A DNA stretch of 64,000 bases from assembly GCA_017469885.1 (NCBI GenBank), contig JAFUFO010000010.1, positions 62,001 through 126,000 of the forward strand. The letters run 5' to 3'. The notes beneath the pieces are model-generated. The model had not been told where the DNA came from, did no database searches, and worked only from the letters and a program-made list of their open reading frames with translations. This DNA is from Solobacterium sp. (GTDB lineage Bacteria; Bacillota_I; Bacilli_A; Erysipelotrichales; Erysipelotrichaceae). Positions 13,708-23,210 of the stretch are shown piece after piece (the first letter of the stretch is position 1; the number at the start of each line of letters is the position of its first letter). Both the position numbers and the translations under genes were made by a program.

Positions 13708-14729
13708 TCCGCGAAGCAATTGAAAAGATTTCCAACAAAGGAGACCTCACTTACACAGAGGCCTACACGGTCATGAATGAAATCATGTCAGGGGAAACCA
13801 CGCCGACACAGAACGCCGCATTCCTTGCGTCATTGTCGACAAAGAGCACGAAAGCCGAAACCATTGACGAGATTTCCGGCTGTGCTGCCGCGATGCGTGA
13901 GCACGCGACACCTGTAAAGCATGAAGGCATGGAAGTACTGGAAATTGTCGGCACCGGCGGAGACGGCGCACATTCCTTCAATATCTCCACGACCGCCGCG
14001 TTTGTCATTGCGGCTTCCGGAATCAAGGTAGCCAAGCACGGAAACCGGGCTGCTTCATCTCTCAGCGGAACGGCAGACTGCCAGGAGGCACTCGGCGCAA
14101 ATATCAACCAGGACCCTGCGCAGGCAGAGGATCTTCTGAAACGGGTCGGAATGTGCTTCTTCTTTGCGCAGAAATATCACAGTGCCATGAAATACGTCGG
14201 TGCGATTCGGAGAGAACTTGGCTTCCGCACGGTATTCAATATTCTCGGACCGCTCACGAATCCTGCAAAACCGGAATACTTTGTGCTTGGTGTATATGAT
14301 GAATATCTGGTCGAGCCGCTGGCAAAAGTACTCGATAAACTCGGTGTAAAACGGGCATTTGTCGTATACGGACAGGAGAAACTGGATGAAATTTCTGCGG
14401 TTGGACCTACCACTGTGTGTGAACTGAAAGAAGGCTATTACCGCACGACGGTAATCCGTCCGGAGGACTTTGGATTAAGCAACGGAAAAAAGGAAGAACT
14501 GGTCGGCGGAACACCGCAGGAAAATGCCGAAATCACCAAAGGCATCCTCAGCGGAACGATCCGTGACACAAAGCGGAATGCGGTTGTTCTGAACGCCGGT
14601 GCGGGTATCTTTATCGGCGGGAAAGCAGAATCCTTTGAAGAAGGAGTCCGGATGGCAGAGGAACTGATCGATAACGGTGCGGCGTATCGGAAGATGGAAC
14701 AGTATATTGCGGAGACGGCAGCCTTATGA
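13704..14729 (+). CDS. trpD: Anthranilate phosphoribosyltransferase
   Basis: TrpD attaches phosphoribose from PRPP to anthranilate. The 341-residue product carries the [19 protein letters not shown] glycine-rich PRPP loop, KHGNRAASS just after it, the [16 protein letters not shown] block and a late [11 protein letters not shown] segment, all family hallmarks, and the length is typical. There is no glutamine amidotransferase domain fused to it, so it is a stand-alone TrpD. ATG 13704 overlaps the trpC stop as ATGA and the end overlaps trpF the same way, indicating translational coupling along the operon. Its substrate anthranilate is not made by any gene in the window. Confidence 0.96.
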   Translation: MIREAIEKISNKGDLTYTEAYTVMNEIMSGETTPTQNAAFLASLSTKSTKAETIDEISGCAAAMREHATPVKHEGMEVLEIVGTGGDGAHSFNISTTAAFVIAASGIKVAKHGNRAASSLSGTADCQEALGANINQDPAQAEDLLKRVGMCFFFAQKYHSAMKYVGAIRRELGFRTVFNILGPLTNPAKPEYFVLGVYDEYLVEPLAKVLDKLGVKRAFVVYGQEKLDEISAVGPTTVCELKEGYYRTTVIRPEDFGLSNGKKEELVGGTPQENAEITKGILSGTIRDTKRNAVVLNAGAGIFIGGKAESFEEGVRMAEELIDNGAAYRKMEQYIAETAAL

Positions 14730-15340
14730 CATTTGTAAAACTATGCGGCCTTCGAAGCTGGCGCGATGCGCAGGCATTCAACGAGTCCGGTGCTGACCTT
14801 GCGGGCATGATCCTGTCACCGGGATACCGCCGGTCGATCACCAGTGGGAGTGCAAGAGGAATCCGTCAGGCGCTGCGGGATGATATTCCCTTATGCGGTG
14901 TCTTTGTGAATGCAGAACTTGGGCGGATCGTTTCCTACACCGAACAGGGACTCATTGACGTGATTCAGCTTCATGGTCAGGAAAGCAACGAATACATCGA
15001 TACGGTACGCGTTCATTGTCCGCTTCAGAAAATCATCAAGGCATTTGTGGTGAAGAATGCCTCCGATATTGAACTGGCAAATAACTCCCATGCGGATCTT
15101 GTTCTGCTCGATGGCGGAACCGGGCAGGGAAATGGATTTGATTACAGCCTGATTGAAGGTATGCGGCGTCCATATGTGCTTGCGGGCGGGCTTGACAGCA
15201 AAAATGTCGCTGCGGTGATCCGCCGTCTTCATCCCTATGGGGTGGATACCAGTTCGGGCATTGAGACCGACGGAAAAAAGGATCCGAAGAAAATGATCGC
15301 CTTTGTAGAAGCGGTAAGGAAAGAGGACAATCAACAATGA
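14726..15340 (+). CDS. trpF: Phosphoribosylanthranilate isomerase
   Basis: TrpF performs the Amadori rearrangement of phosphoribosyl anthranilate. The 204-residue product starts with the KLCGL motif whose Cys is the general base, has a [12 protein letters not shown] stretch, VIQLHGQE, a general-acid Asp region [10 protein letters not shown], and the closing [11 protein letters not shown] and GVDTSSGIE phosphate-binding segments. All are family-specific. Length is normal. The start overlaps the trpD stop (ATGA) and the end overlaps trpB. The position between D and B with C first gives the order C-D-F-B-A, common in Gram-positive operons. Confidence 0.95.
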   Translation: MTFVKLCGLRSWRDAQAFNESGADLAGMILSPGYRRSITSGSARGIRQALRDDIPLCGVFVNAELGRIVSYTEQGLIDVIQLHGQESNEYIDTVRVHCPLQKIIKAFVVKNASDIELANNSHADLVLLDGGTGQGNGFDYSLIEGMRRPYVLAGGLDSKNVAAVIRRLHPYGVDTSSGIETDGKKDPKKMIAFVEAVRKEDNQQ

Positions 15341-16524
15341 CAGAAAACGGAAGATTCGGCATTCATGGAGGACAGTATATTCCGGAAACCCTGATGAATG
15401 CGGTGATTGAACTGGAAGAAGCATATAACCGGTATAAGGATGATCCCGAATTTAACCGCGAGCTTACTGATCTCTTCAATCAGTACGCAGGACGTCCCAG
15501 CCGTCTTTATTACGCAGAACGGATGAGTGAAGATCTCGGCGGCGCAAAGATCTATCTGAAACGGGAAGATTTGAATCATACCGGTGCGCATAAGATCAAT
15601 AACGTGCTCGGACAGGCTCTGCTCGCAAAGAAGATGGGAAAGACGCGGCTCATTGCGGAGACCGGAGCCGGCCAGCATGGTGTCGCAACCGCAACCGCAG
15701 CGGCGCTGTTCGGCATGAAATGTGTCGTATTCATGGGTGAGGAAGATACCAGACGACAGGCACTGAATGTCTATAAGATGAAGCTGCTCGGTGCGGAAGT
15801 AATCCCTGTCACGACCGGTACGGCAACGCTGAAGGACGCGGTGTCTCAGGCCATGCGGGAATGGACATCCCGGATCAGCGACACGCATTACTGCCTCGGC
15901 TCGGTGATGGGCCCGCATCCGTTTCCGACCATTGTCCGGGACTTTCAGGCGGTAATCTCAAAGGAAATCAGAGAACAGATTCTCGAAGCTGAGGGAAAAC
16001 TTCCCGCTGCGGTAATTGCCTGTGTCGGAGGCGGCTCCAATGCGATCGGTTCGTTCTATCACTTTATCGATGACTCTGAAGTGAAGCTGATCGGATGTGA
16101 AGCGGCAGGACGAGGAATCGATACGTTTGAGACAGCCGCTACAATCAATACCGGACGGCTTGGAATCTTCCATGGCATGAAGTCGTATTTCTGCCAGGAT
16201 GCCTATGGACAGATCGCACCGGTCTATTCCATATCGGCTGGTCTGGACTATCCCGGTATCGGCCCGGAACATGCTTACCTTCATGATATCGGCAGAGCAG
16301 AGTATGTCCCGGTAACCGATGAAGAAGCCGTTGATGCATTTGAATATGTTTCGCGGACAGAGGGAATCATTCCAGCAATCGAATCGGCTCATGCGCTTGC
16401 CTATGCGATGAAGTATGCGCCGACGCTGGCCAAAGACCAGAGTATTGTCGTTACCGTAAGCGGACGAGGTGACAAAGACTGCGTGAGTGTTGCCCGTTAC
16501 CGCGGAGAGGAGATCAGTGAATGA
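15337..16524 (+). CDS. trpB: Tryptophan synthase beta chain
   Basis: TrpB condenses indole with serine using pyridoxal phosphate. The 395-residue product has the PLP lysine in [11 protein letters not shown], the [14 protein letters not shown] loop, the phosphate-binding [10 protein letters not shown], and a [11 protein letters not shown] segment, which identify the major TrpB1 class that pairs with TrpA. The N-terminal [16 protein letters not shown] is also canonical. Length matches the family. It overlaps trpF and trpA by 4 bp each, so alpha and beta chains should be made in step. Confidence 0.97.
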   Translation: MTENGRFGIHGGQYIPETLMNAVIELEEAYNRYKDDPEFNRELTDLFNQYAGRPSRLYYAERMSEDLGGAKIYLKREDLNHTGAHKINNVLGQALLAKKMGKTRLIAETGAGQHGVATATAAALFGMKCVVFMGEEDTRRQALNVYKMKLLGAEVIPVTTGTATLKDAVSQAMREWTSRISDTHYCLGSVMGPHPFPTIVRDFQAVISKEIREQILEAEGKLPAAVIACVGGGSNAIGSFYHFIDDSEVKLIGCEAAGRGIDTFETAATINTGRLGIFHGMKSYFCQDAYGQIAPVYSISAGLDYPGIGPEHAYLHDIGRAEYVPVTDEEAVDAFEYVSRTEGIIPAIESAHALAYAMKYAPTLAKDQSIVVTVSGRGDKDCVSVARYRGEEISE

Positions 16525-17297
16525 GCCGGATCAGAGAAGCATTTGCCGGAAAGAAGGCATTTATTCCATTCATCACGTGCGGAGACCCGAATCTTGCGGT
16601 CACCGAACAGATCGTCCTGCGTGCGGTGGACGCAGGCGCAGATCTCATCGAACTTGGCATTCCGTTTTCCGATCCGACGGCAGAGGGGCCGGTTATCATG
16701 GAAGCGGATGAGCGTGCGCTGAAGGGCGGTGTAACGACAGATCAGATCTTTGAACTGGTACGGTCACTGCGCAGGACCGTTGCCATTCCGCTCGTCTTCA
16801 TGACCTATGCCAATGTGGTGTATTCCTATGGGAGCGAGCGATTCATGAAACAGGCATCCGAAGCCGGCATTGATGGACTGATCCTGCCGGATGTGCCGTT
16901 TGAGGAGAAAAATGAATTTCAATCTGTCTGTCACAGCTATGGAATCGATCTGATTTCCATGATTGCGCCGACGTCCGAGGGACGGATTGCCAGAATTGCC
17001 AGGGAGGCAGAAGGCTTTCTGTATATTGTCTCATCACTCGGTGTTACCGGTGTCCGCTCCAGTATCACATCGGATATCGGCGGAATGGTGAAGATCGTAC
17101 GTGAGAATACCGATCTTCCATGTGCGGTCGGATTTGGAATCTCCACCCCAGAACAGGCCGCAGCGATGGCAGCGCTGAGTGACGGCGCAATCGTCGGATC
17201 TGCGATTGTAAAACAGATCGGACAGTATGGGAAAGCTGCGGCTGAACCGGTCGCGGAATATATCCGCGCTATGGCGGATGCCGTGCACAGTCTTTGA
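16521..17297 (+). CDS. trpA: Tryptophan synthase alpha chain
   Basis: TrpA cleaves indole-3-glycerol phosphate and channels indole to TrpB. The 258-residue product shows [29 protein letters not shown] with the catalytic Glu and Asp region, [28 protein letters not shown] and a [10 protein letters not shown] phosphate-binding loop. These are the family blocks in order. The ATG overlaps the trpB stop and a strong terminator follows the stop by about 14 bases, closing the operon. Confidence 0.97.
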   Translation: MSRIREAFAGKKAFIPFITCGDPNLAVTEQIVLRAVDAGADLIELGIPFSDPTAEGPVIMEADERALKGGVTTDQIFELVRSLRRTVAIPLVFMTYANVVYSYGSERFMKQASEAGIDGLILPDVPFEEKNEFQSVCHSYGIDLISMIAPTSEGRIARIAREAEGFLYIVSSLGVTGVRSSITSDIGGMVKIVRENTDLPCAVGFGISTPEQAAAMAALSDGAIVGSAIVKQIGQYGKAAAEPVAEYIRAMADAVHSL

Positions 17298-17310
17298 CTG
17301 TCATTATATG

Positions 17311-17344
17311 AACCGGCCGTTTACAGTCAGCGGCCGGTTTTTTT
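17311..17344 (+). terminator. Intrinsic terminator of the trp operon
   Basis: AACCGGCCG and CGGCCGGTT form a GC-rich stem with an 11-base loop and a T run. Confidence 0.9.
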
Positions 17345-17404
17345 GCGGAACTGCGGCTTTGTTTTGGACAAGTGGAGTATACTGAAGACAGAAGGAAGCG
17401 TCTT

Positions 17405-17896
17405 ATGATTACGGAAAGTAATACCTGGCGGGACTACATCACAATTCCGATACTGATCGCCCTTGTTGGAAGCGCACTTTTTTTCGCGGCGACATTTTTT
17501 GAAATCGGCCGGCTGTCGGTATTCGGATATGTACTGCCGTTCCGGCTGGATGAACTCGGTCTTTCCAAAGAAGTCGTGCTCTCACGCATTCTGAGTGCCG
17601 CAGGGGCAGGGCTGCTTCTGATACCGAAGATCGGCAGAGTGTCCTATGCCGTATGCGGTCTTGGACAGTTTATCCTGTTCGGTCCGAAGGTGATCCGTGT
17701 TCTGCGTCATATTTCCTCCGCGCTGAACATTGCGCAGGCAATCGGGATTTCCAATCTGATCAATCTGGAAGACTACATTTCCCATTCTGCAGGATATTAT
17801 CTGATGCTGGCGGGGGCTGTGATTGTATTTGGCTGTTCTGTATATTTCTTCATTACGATGTTCCAGAAACGGGAAGAGGCTGAGCCGCATGACTGA
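17405..17896 (+). CDS. Small membrane protein of unknown function
   Basis: The 163-residue product has four hydrophobic stretches long enough to span the membrane: about residues 12-32, 60-75, 78-97 and 130-150 (ending VIVFGCSVYFFITMF). The C-terminus KREEAEPHD is charged and probably cytoplasmic. ATG 17405 follows AGAAGGAAG; an in-frame start at 17372 has no site. I do not recognise the family. It overlaps the next gene by 8 bp, so the two are almost certainly cotranscribed and perhaps act together. Confidence 0.65.
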   Translation: MITESNTWRDYITIPILIALVGSALFFAATFFEIGRLSVFGYVLPFRLDELGLSKEVVLSRILSAAGAGLLLIPKIGRVSYAVCGLGQFILFGPKVIRVLRHISSALNIAQAIGISNLINLEDYISHSAGYYLMLAGAVIVFGCSVYFFITMFQKREEAEPHD

Positions 17897-18896
17897 GCTT
17901 CGCTTCGGCAGTGCGGCAAGGCTCTACAGCAGCACCATTAACGAATCCATGCCGAATCAGCTGGATCTTCTGGACCGGTGGTTTCCGTGCCTCATCGTTC
18001 AGGAAACAGAACATGACGGGGCGTTCCGTAAGGAAGCGGAGTACAACGACCGGGGATTCTGTATTGAAGCCGTGAAATACAACGGCTCGTTTTATGCCGG
18101 CGGAAGCCGTCGGGTCGCACAGATCACCGGCCGGCTGGTCGGCAGCGCAAAGGGGAATCAGGAGAAGGAACGGAAAACAGCCTCCATTCTCCAGAAACAT
18201 CTTGCGGAAGTGATGGTGACCGACCTGTCGGTGCTTCCGTCGCTTCAGAGGTCCGTTCTGGAACGGATTGAGAAGTTTAATGAGGAACAGCGGGAATCGT
18301 TTTACGTGGCCATACTGGAATATGTCGAGGCAGTGCTTGTCAACTGGGAAACCAAAGCGGAATATGAGCGCCTGGAAGAACTCTTTCCGCTTGATTCCGA
18401 AGTATTCGAAGGTATTCTGTACAACGCAGTCTATCAGATGGTGATTCAGACCGATCAGTCGATTGCCAATGGATATCTCTGGCTTCTGCTGGGTGGTCTG
18501 CTCAGAAATGAAGCGGGCAGGGTATTGCGTCTGTATGACAGTTCCTTCATTCCGATCCGCAGGCAGAGTTCCGAAGACGGCTCGATCCGCGATAAACTCC
18601 GGTATCTGATTGCGGCGGAACAGTATGAATCGTTTTATGAAGGGGATGATCTTGATCAGCGTTATCCGGGCATCGAGTGGTATTGCGATCGATGTGAGGC
18701 ACATCTCAACGAACAGGAGGGCTTTACAGACCGTAATCCCATCTGGGTGTGCACGGCATGCGGATACGAAAACCGGATCGGCGCGGATGTCATATTCAAT
18801 AACCGGGAAGATTATCATCACCAGATCCGCCCGATGACGGAAGAAGAAGTGCGTCATGCGGTTGATGAACGCGCAGACGCTGCGAAGCATAAATGA
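17889..18896 (+). CDS. Unknown cytoplasmic protein with C-terminal zinc ribbon
   Basis: ATG 17889 lies inside the end of the previous gene, where GAAGAGG gives a weak ribosome site. The 335-residue product has no signal or membrane segment. Near residues 258-290 it carries WYCDRCEAHLN and VCTACGYENR, two CxxC pairs spaced about 28 apart, typical of a zinc ribbon. The N-terminal 250 residues are mixed helical with a conserved-looking early YNDRGFCIEAVKYNGSFYAG segment that I cannot place. A 353-codon frame runs fully antisense to it but has no site and is a shadow. Function unknown; coupling to the membrane protein suggests a joint role. Confidence 0.65.
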   Translation: MTELRFGSAARLYSSTINESMPNQLDLLDRWFPCLIVQETEHDGAFRKEAEYNDRGFCIEAVKYNGSFYAGGSRRVAQITGRLVGSAKGNQEKERKTASILQKHLAEVMVTDLSVLPSLQRSVLERIEKFNEEQRESFYVAILEYVEAVLVNWETKAEYERLEELFPLDSEVFEGILYNAVYQMVIQTDQSIANGYLWLLLGGLLRNEAGRVLRLYDSSFIPIRRQSSEDGSIRDKLRYLIAAEQYESFYEGDDLDQRYPGIEWYCDRCEAHLNEQEGFTDRNPIWVCTACGYENRIGADVIFNNREDYHHQIRPMTEEEVRHAVDERADAAKHK

Positions 18897-18938
18897 CCGG
18901 ATTTCCTGATCCACAGTAAAAAAATCATCTCATCAGTC

Positions 18939-18957
18939 GGAACATTTTTAATGTTCC
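18939..18957. repeat. Perfect inverted repeat upstream of the prepilin peptidase
   Basis: GGAACATT (18939-18946), a TTT centre and AATGTTCC (18950-18957) form a perfect 8 bp inverted repeat 15 bases before the start at 18973. It could be an operator or a leader hairpin close to the ribosome site GAGGAACGA. Confidence 0.5.
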
Positions 18958-18972
18958 CGAGGAACGAACAAC

Positions 18973-19758
18973 ATGAGTGTACCAGCAGCTGAAATCACAA
19001 ACAGTGCCGCACTCTCTGCGGCTGCGTTTATCTGCGGCACGGTAAGTGCCAGTTTTTTTACCTGTATCGGAAGCCGGATTGCGGCGGGGAAAGACTGGAT
19101 TAGAGGACGAAGCACCTGTGATGCATGCGGACATGTACTTTCCGTTCGGGACCTGATTCCGGTACTTTCCTATATCTTCAACCGGGGGAAATGCCGCTGG
19201 TGCGGCGCAAGGATCCCCGTAATATGCATTGTTTCGGAACTGTGTCTTGGGTTCTATTTTGTGCTGGCAGTAGTGCGGTTTGGATTGGGTATTGAGGCTT
19301 TCCGCTGTATGGGGCTTTCCGGTATTCTTCTCGGACTTTCCGTGGTGGATCTTGCATGTTATGTGATACCGGACGGATTTATTGCGGCGGGCATCATTTT
19401 CTGGGCCCTGACGATTCCGTTTTATGGTTCTTTCTGGATGGAAGAGGGAGTGCAGGGGCTCTGTGGCGGTGTTCTGGTATCCGGAATAATGCTTGGCGTA
19501 TCACTGCTGTTTGACCGGCTCACCGGGAAGGAGAGTCTTGGCGGCGGGGATATCAAGCTCTTCTTTATGACGGGATTGTTTCTGAAGCCGGTAAGGGCAG
19601 CCGCAGCGTTGCTGTTATCCTGTCTGATCGGACTTTGTTCTGCGGTAATCCTGAAGAAACGGAAAATTCCGTTCGGACCGTCAATCAGTATTGCGGCATG
19701 TCTTTCCATGCTTTACGGATCCCTTATGGCGCAATGGTATCTGAACCTGTTTTTCTGA
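18973..19758 (+). CDS. Type IV prepilin leader peptidase (A24 family)
   Basis: These integral membrane aspartyl proteases cut leader peptides of type IV pilins and competence pseudopilins and often methylate the new N-terminus. The 261-residue product has an early membrane segment, the paired-cysteine loop STCDACGH and KCRWCGARIP, then the catalytic aspartates in VVDLACYVIPD and GGGDIKLFF, followed by several more hydrophobic segments. Length matches a bifunctional PilD/ComC. ATG 18973 has GAGGAACG before it. No pilin, comG or secretion ATPase genes are in the window, so its substrates lie elsewhere on the chromosome. Confidence 0.9.
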   Translation: MSVPAAEITNSAALSAAAFICGTVSASFFTCIGSRIAAGKDWIRGRSTCDACGHVLSVRDLIPVLSYIFNRGKCRWCGARIPVICIVSELCLGFYFVLAVVRFGLGIEAFRCMGLSGILLGLSVVDLACYVIPDGFIAAGIIFWALTIPFYGSFWMEEGVQGLCGGVLVSGIMLGVSLLFDRLTGKESLGGGDIKLFFMTGLFLKPVRAAAALLLSCLIGLCSAVILKKRKIPFGPSISIAACLSMLYGSLMAQWYLNLFF

Positions 19759-19826
19759 TTGCGGGTTATCGGGGGAAAAGAACCGTCCATCCGGCAGCGG
19801 AACGTCAAAAACACGCTGTTTTGATA

Positions 19827-19832
19827 TACAAT
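19827..19832 (+). promoter_or_regulatory. -10 element abutting the glycosyltransferase start
   Basis: TACAAT at 19827-19832 has ATG 19840 seven bases downstream, about where transcription should begin. The nearer ATG 19834 would lie upstream of the transcript start. No Shine-Dalgarno is present and the -35 (GTCAAA) is weak. Confidence 0.4.
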
Positions 19833-19839
19833 AATGTCT

Positions 19840-20811
19840 ATGAAAGAAAAACCTAGTCTTTATATTGTCATTCCCTGTTACAACGAGCAGGAAGTTCTGC
19901 CGATCACGGCACCGCAGTTTCTCGCGGAACTGACGCATCTGATTGAAAGCGGAAAAGTATCGGATGACAGCCGCATTCTGTTTGTGAATGACGGCAGTAA
20001 GGATCGTACCTGGGAACTGATCTGTGAATATGCAGAACAGGATCCGCACTACACCGGAATCAGTCAGTCACGCAATCGCGGTCATCAGAGCACGGTGCTT
20101 GCCGGACTGATGGATGCCAAGGACCGCTGTGATATCACGATTTCCATCGACTGTGACGGACAGGACGATATTACTGCAATGGATCAGATGGTCGATGCCT
20201 ACCAGGATGGATGTGAAATTGTCTACGGCGTTCGTTCCAGCCGCGAAAGCGATACCTGGTTCAAGCGGACGACCGCACAGGGATTCTATAAACTGCTTTC
20301 TTCGATGGGTGTGGAAACGGTATATAACCATGCGGATTACCGCCTTGTCTCTTCCCGTGTCCTGAATCATTTTGCGGACTATCAGGAAGTGAACATTTTC
20401 CTGCGCGGTATGTTTCCGCTGGTTGGATTCAAGAGCACCAGTGTTTACTACGAACGCCATGAGCGTCTGGCAGGGGAAAGCCATTATCCGTTAAAGAAAA
20501 TGATCGGTCTTGCGATCGATGGGATCACGAGTCTTTCTGTAGAACCGATTCATCTCATTGCGAAGATCGGGATCGTCATTTCCCTGATCGGAGTCATTGG
20601 AATCATCTGGGTATTCATCCGGGCATTCAGCGGACATACTGTAATCGGATGGGCTTCCATGATGTGTGTGATCTTCTTCCTTGGCGGAATGATCATGCTG
20701 AGTTTGGGTGTTATCGGAGAATATGTCGGAAAGACATACCTCGAGTCCAAACACCGCCCGCGCTATATCATCAGTGAACGGACGGACGATCACAAAACAG
20801 ATGCAGAATAA
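19840..20811 (+). CDS. Family 2 glycosyltransferase, polyprenyl-phosphate sugar type
   Basis: The 323-residue product is a DPM1/GtrB-like enzyme that moves a sugar from an NDP donor to undecaprenyl phosphate. Visible motifs: IVIPCYNEQEVL, FVNDGSKDRT, the SRNRGHQS segment, and the acidic ISIDCDGQDD that binds metal and donor. Two C-terminal membrane helices (about 233-257 and 268-292) follow, as in GtrB. I start at ATG 19840 because the -10 element ends at 19832; an annotation from 19834 (adding Met-Ser) is possible. It is convergent with manC, separated by a shared terminator. Confidence 0.88.
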   Translation: MKEKPSLYIVIPCYNEQEVLPITAPQFLAELTHLIESGKVSDDSRILFVNDGSKDRTWELICEYAEQDPHYTGISQSRNRGHQSTVLAGLMDAKDRCDITISIDCDGQDDITAMDQMVDAYQDGCEIVYGVRSSRESDTWFKRTTAQGFYKLLSSMGVETVYNHADYRLVSSRVLNHFADYQEVNIFLRGMFPLVGFKSTSVYYERHERLAGESHYPLKKMIGLAIDGITSLSVEPIHLIAKIGIVISLIGVIGIIWVFIRAFSGHTVIGWASMMCVIFFLGGMIMLSLGVIGEYVGKTYLESKHRPRYIISERTDDHKTDAE

Positions 20812-20837
20812 AAAGCAGAGCCGCCGCTCTGCTTTTT
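20811..20837. terminator. Bidirectional terminator between convergent genes
   Basis: AAAAGCAGAGC-CGCC-GCTCTGCTTTTT begins at the last base of the glycosyltransferase stop codon and serves both it and manC. Confidence 0.85.
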
Positions 20838-20861
20838 CAATGAAAGAGAATTTCAGATAAC

Positions 20862-22136
20862 TCAGTAATTTTCCGGTTCGATTTCGAATTCAATCATCGT
20901 TTCAATCAGTTCGATGTCTGTATCGGCATTGATCTGCCATTTTTCACCGTCCTGAATGGTAAAGATCGTTCCCGGCTTCATTTTTTCGCCGGCGCCATGG
21001 AGAACCGTGAGTGTCTTGCGGACACCGATATCGGTTTTGATCGTAACGGAAGATCCGGCGCGGATGGTAAGCAGAGAGGTTTCGCTGCTTTCACTGCGGT
21101 GAAGCACTTCCTTTCCGCCATAGCGCTTGCCGATCACACGCGGCTCCAGCCAGACCTCGTCCACGACTGTTTTCAGATCCGGGATGCGGTCTTTCTCCGC
21201 CACAAGAATTCCATCCCGGCTTGCCGCAACGACAAGGTTCTTCACACCCATCGCAAGAATCGGAAAATCCAGATGATTGACGATCAGTGTGTTTTCACAC
21301 TGATCATCACGAACGACCTGCCCGATATCCTTATCGTTTAACAGATCGGACATGCCGGTCCATGTGCCGGCGTCAGTCCATGTACCGTTATATCGTTTTA
21401 CGGCAATGTTAGGTTCCTTTTCAACTACTGCGTAGTCAAAGCTGATCTTCTTGAGTTCCGGATAACGCTGAATAAGGTTGGCATAACTGGAACTTCCGAA
21501 GACAATATCCGCGCGCCGCAGCAGGTATTCCAGCCGGCAGGCAAAGACACCTGCATTCCAGAGGGCATGATGTTCTTCAATGTATTTTTTTGCGGTTTCC
21601 GTGTCCGGTTTTTCCCGGAACGCACGGACTTCGCTGACTTCATCAGAGGAAGCCGGAATGATATAACCGTATTTATCACTCGGAGAGGTAGGCTCGATTC
21701 CCATGAGCACTAGATTGGTCTTGCCGTCATCAAGTATTTCTCCAAGGCTGAACAGGCTTTCGTAGAAGGAGCGGTCCGCATAACTGTCAACGGAAAAAAT
21801 GACAATCGGCTCCTGCGGATCGACATGGTCGTGATCTTTCAGGTACGAAGCCGCAAGCGAAATGGCAGGGAACGTGTTTCTGCGGCTTGGTTCTTCCGTC
21901 AATGAGACATCAAACCCAAGCTGGCTGCGTACTTCCTCCGTCTGAACCCGTCCGGCCGCAATCGTGACCTGTACGTTGGGATCAATCTCCCTGATTTCGG
22001 AAATCGCATGTTCCAGCATGGAGCGGTAATTGCCGTTTCCGTCATCAAACAGCTGCGCAAACTGCTTGGAATGAACATTATTGGAAATGGGCCAAAGGCG
22101 TTTTCCGCCGCCTCCGCATAACAGAATCATTTTCAT
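20862..22136 (-). CDS. manC: Mannose-1-phosphate guanylyltransferase
   Basis: ManC makes GDP-mannose from mannose-1-phosphate and GTP. The 424-residue product has the loop ILLCGGGGKRLWPISN with the SKQF motif, a RRNTFPAISLAA segment, IVIFSVDSYAD in place of the usual P-DH, the FREKPD motif and LWNAGVFA; a C-terminal beta-helical or cupin-like domain follows from about residue 330. No phosphomannose isomerase activity domain can be argued from the C-terminus. A TATAAT element on the minus strand at 22167-22172 and AGAGGACAG before the ATG support the start. GDP-mannose presumably feeds the nearby glycosyltransferases. Confidence 0.88.
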   Translation of the reverse strand: MKMILLCGGGGKRLWPISNNVHSKQFAQLFDDGNGNYRSMLEHAISEIREIDPNVQVTIAAGRVQTEEVRSQLGFDVSLTEEPSRRNTFPAISLAASYLKDHDHVDPQEPIVIFSVDSYADRSFYESLFSLGEILDDGKTNLVLMGIEPTSPSDKYGYIIPASSDEVSEVRAFREKPDTETAKKYIEEHHALWNAGVFACRLEYLLRRADIVFGSSSYANLIQRYPELKKISFDYAVVEKEPNIAVKRYNGTWTDAGTWTGMSDLLNDKDIGQVVRDDQCENTLIVNHLDFPILAMGVKNLVVAASRDGILVAEKDRIPDLKTVVDEVWLEPRVIGKRYGGKEVLHRSESSETSLLTIRAGSSVTIKTDIGVRKTLTVLHGAGEKMKPGTIFTIQDGEKWQINADTDIELIETMIEFEIEPENY

Positions 22137-22232
22137 AAATTATCTGTCCTCTACCTTCTTATCAGTATTATAAAGAAATAACTGCCGGAAGGGAAACGCT
22201 CCGTTTGAATCAATCTGTTTGAAACAGCAATC

Positions 22233-23099
22233 TTATTTCTCCGTCAGATGTGTCAGAAGATATCCTTCACGGACGCAGCCTTCCGAGATACGCACCGTAT
22301 CCGCATGATAAGCATCCATAATCTCGCCAAGCATGTTGAGGCCCGGCGCAAGGACCGTCCATCGGCCCGGTGTGATGACTTTTTTCATTGCGCCGACAAT
22401 AACCGCATCCTCTTCCAGAAGCCCGGTTAACAGTGTCCGTACAACAGATCTTGTGACCGGCATTCCGGGATACAGTTCGTCCGCAAGCAGTGCACATGCC
22501 CGGGCAGTGCCGCCGATGCCGATCAGGTTTTCGGACGGCGTATCGAGAAGGGAAGGACATGCGTCAAATGCGGCACGCAGATAAGACTGTGCAGTTTCCG
22601 GTGTAACCGGCAGTTCTTTGAGCCGGACACATCCGGCCGGCAGGGAGTGGCACGCATGGATCCTGCCGTCACGGAACGAGATCAGTTCAGTCGATCCGCC
22701 CCCGATATCAAATGCGTTTCCGTCTTTAATATCAGCACAGTCGATGCGGGATCCGTAAAAGTCATATTCTGCTTCTTCCTGTCCGCTCAGTGCGTCAATG
22801 ACAAAGCCGCTCTCCGCGAGCCGGGAAAGGAATTCCCCGGTATTTGTCAGACGGCGCCATGGTTCGGTGATAAATGCGAAATACGTATCCACCTGCTGTT
22901 CTTCCAGAATGGATCTGTACCGCCGAAGAACGGCAAGTGTCTTTTCAATGCCCTCCGGCTTCATATAGCCGTTGTCGTTATAGCTGACAAGATGAACCGG
23001 TTCGGACCAGTATGCCTTTACATGGACCGGATCGACAGAATCATAGATGATCAGAACGATCGTATTGGATCCGATATCGACAATGCCGTACTGCTTCAT
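22233..23099 (-). CDS. Ppx/GppA family phosphatase
   Basis: Members hydrolyse inorganic polyphosphate or pppGpp and share the actin-like ATPase fold. The 288-residue product has the first phosphate loop IVDIGSNTIVL, a FITEPWRRLTN segment with the conserved Glu, the second loop FDIGGGSTEL, and IGIGGTARACALL. It lacks the C-terminal HD domain present in longer Ppx proteins, so it is the short Firmicutes form. The start at 23099 has GGAGG on the minus strand. Whether it prefers polyphosphate or guanosine pentaphosphate cannot be told from sequence. Confidence 0.87.
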   Translation of the reverse strand: MKQYGIVDIGSNTIVLIIYDSVDPVHVKAYWSEPVHLVSYNDNGYMKPEGIEKTLAVLRRYRSILEEQQVDTYFAFITEPWRRLTNTGEFLSRLAESGFVIDALSGQEEAEYDFYGSRIDCADIKDGNAFDIGGGSTELISFRDGRIHACHSLPAGCVRLKELPVTPETAQSYLRAAFDACPSLLDTPSENLIGIGGTARACALLADELYPGMPVTRSVVRTLLTGLLEEDAVIVGAMKKVITPGRWTVLAPGLNMLGEIMDAYHADTVRISEGCVREGYLLTHLTEK

Positions 23100-23210
23100 A
23101 AAACCTCCGTGTCTCTCTGCAGAGCTCCTTGAATCATAAGCCTGCGGAAGACTATCATATTTTCTGATGTATAAATCATTATTGCACAGCAGAGGAGTTT
23201 ACAGACAGTT

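Noticed and set aside
17853-18914. 353-codon open frame on the minus strand
   Set aside because: It is fully antisense to the zinc-ribbon protein gene at 17889, has no ribosome site and gives a low-complexity, family-free product. Such frames arise from the codon bias of the real gene.
22167-22172. TATAAT upstream of manC as a strong promoter
   Set aside because: The element is good but has no -35 and no TG extension, so I mention it in the manC entry and do not list it separately.
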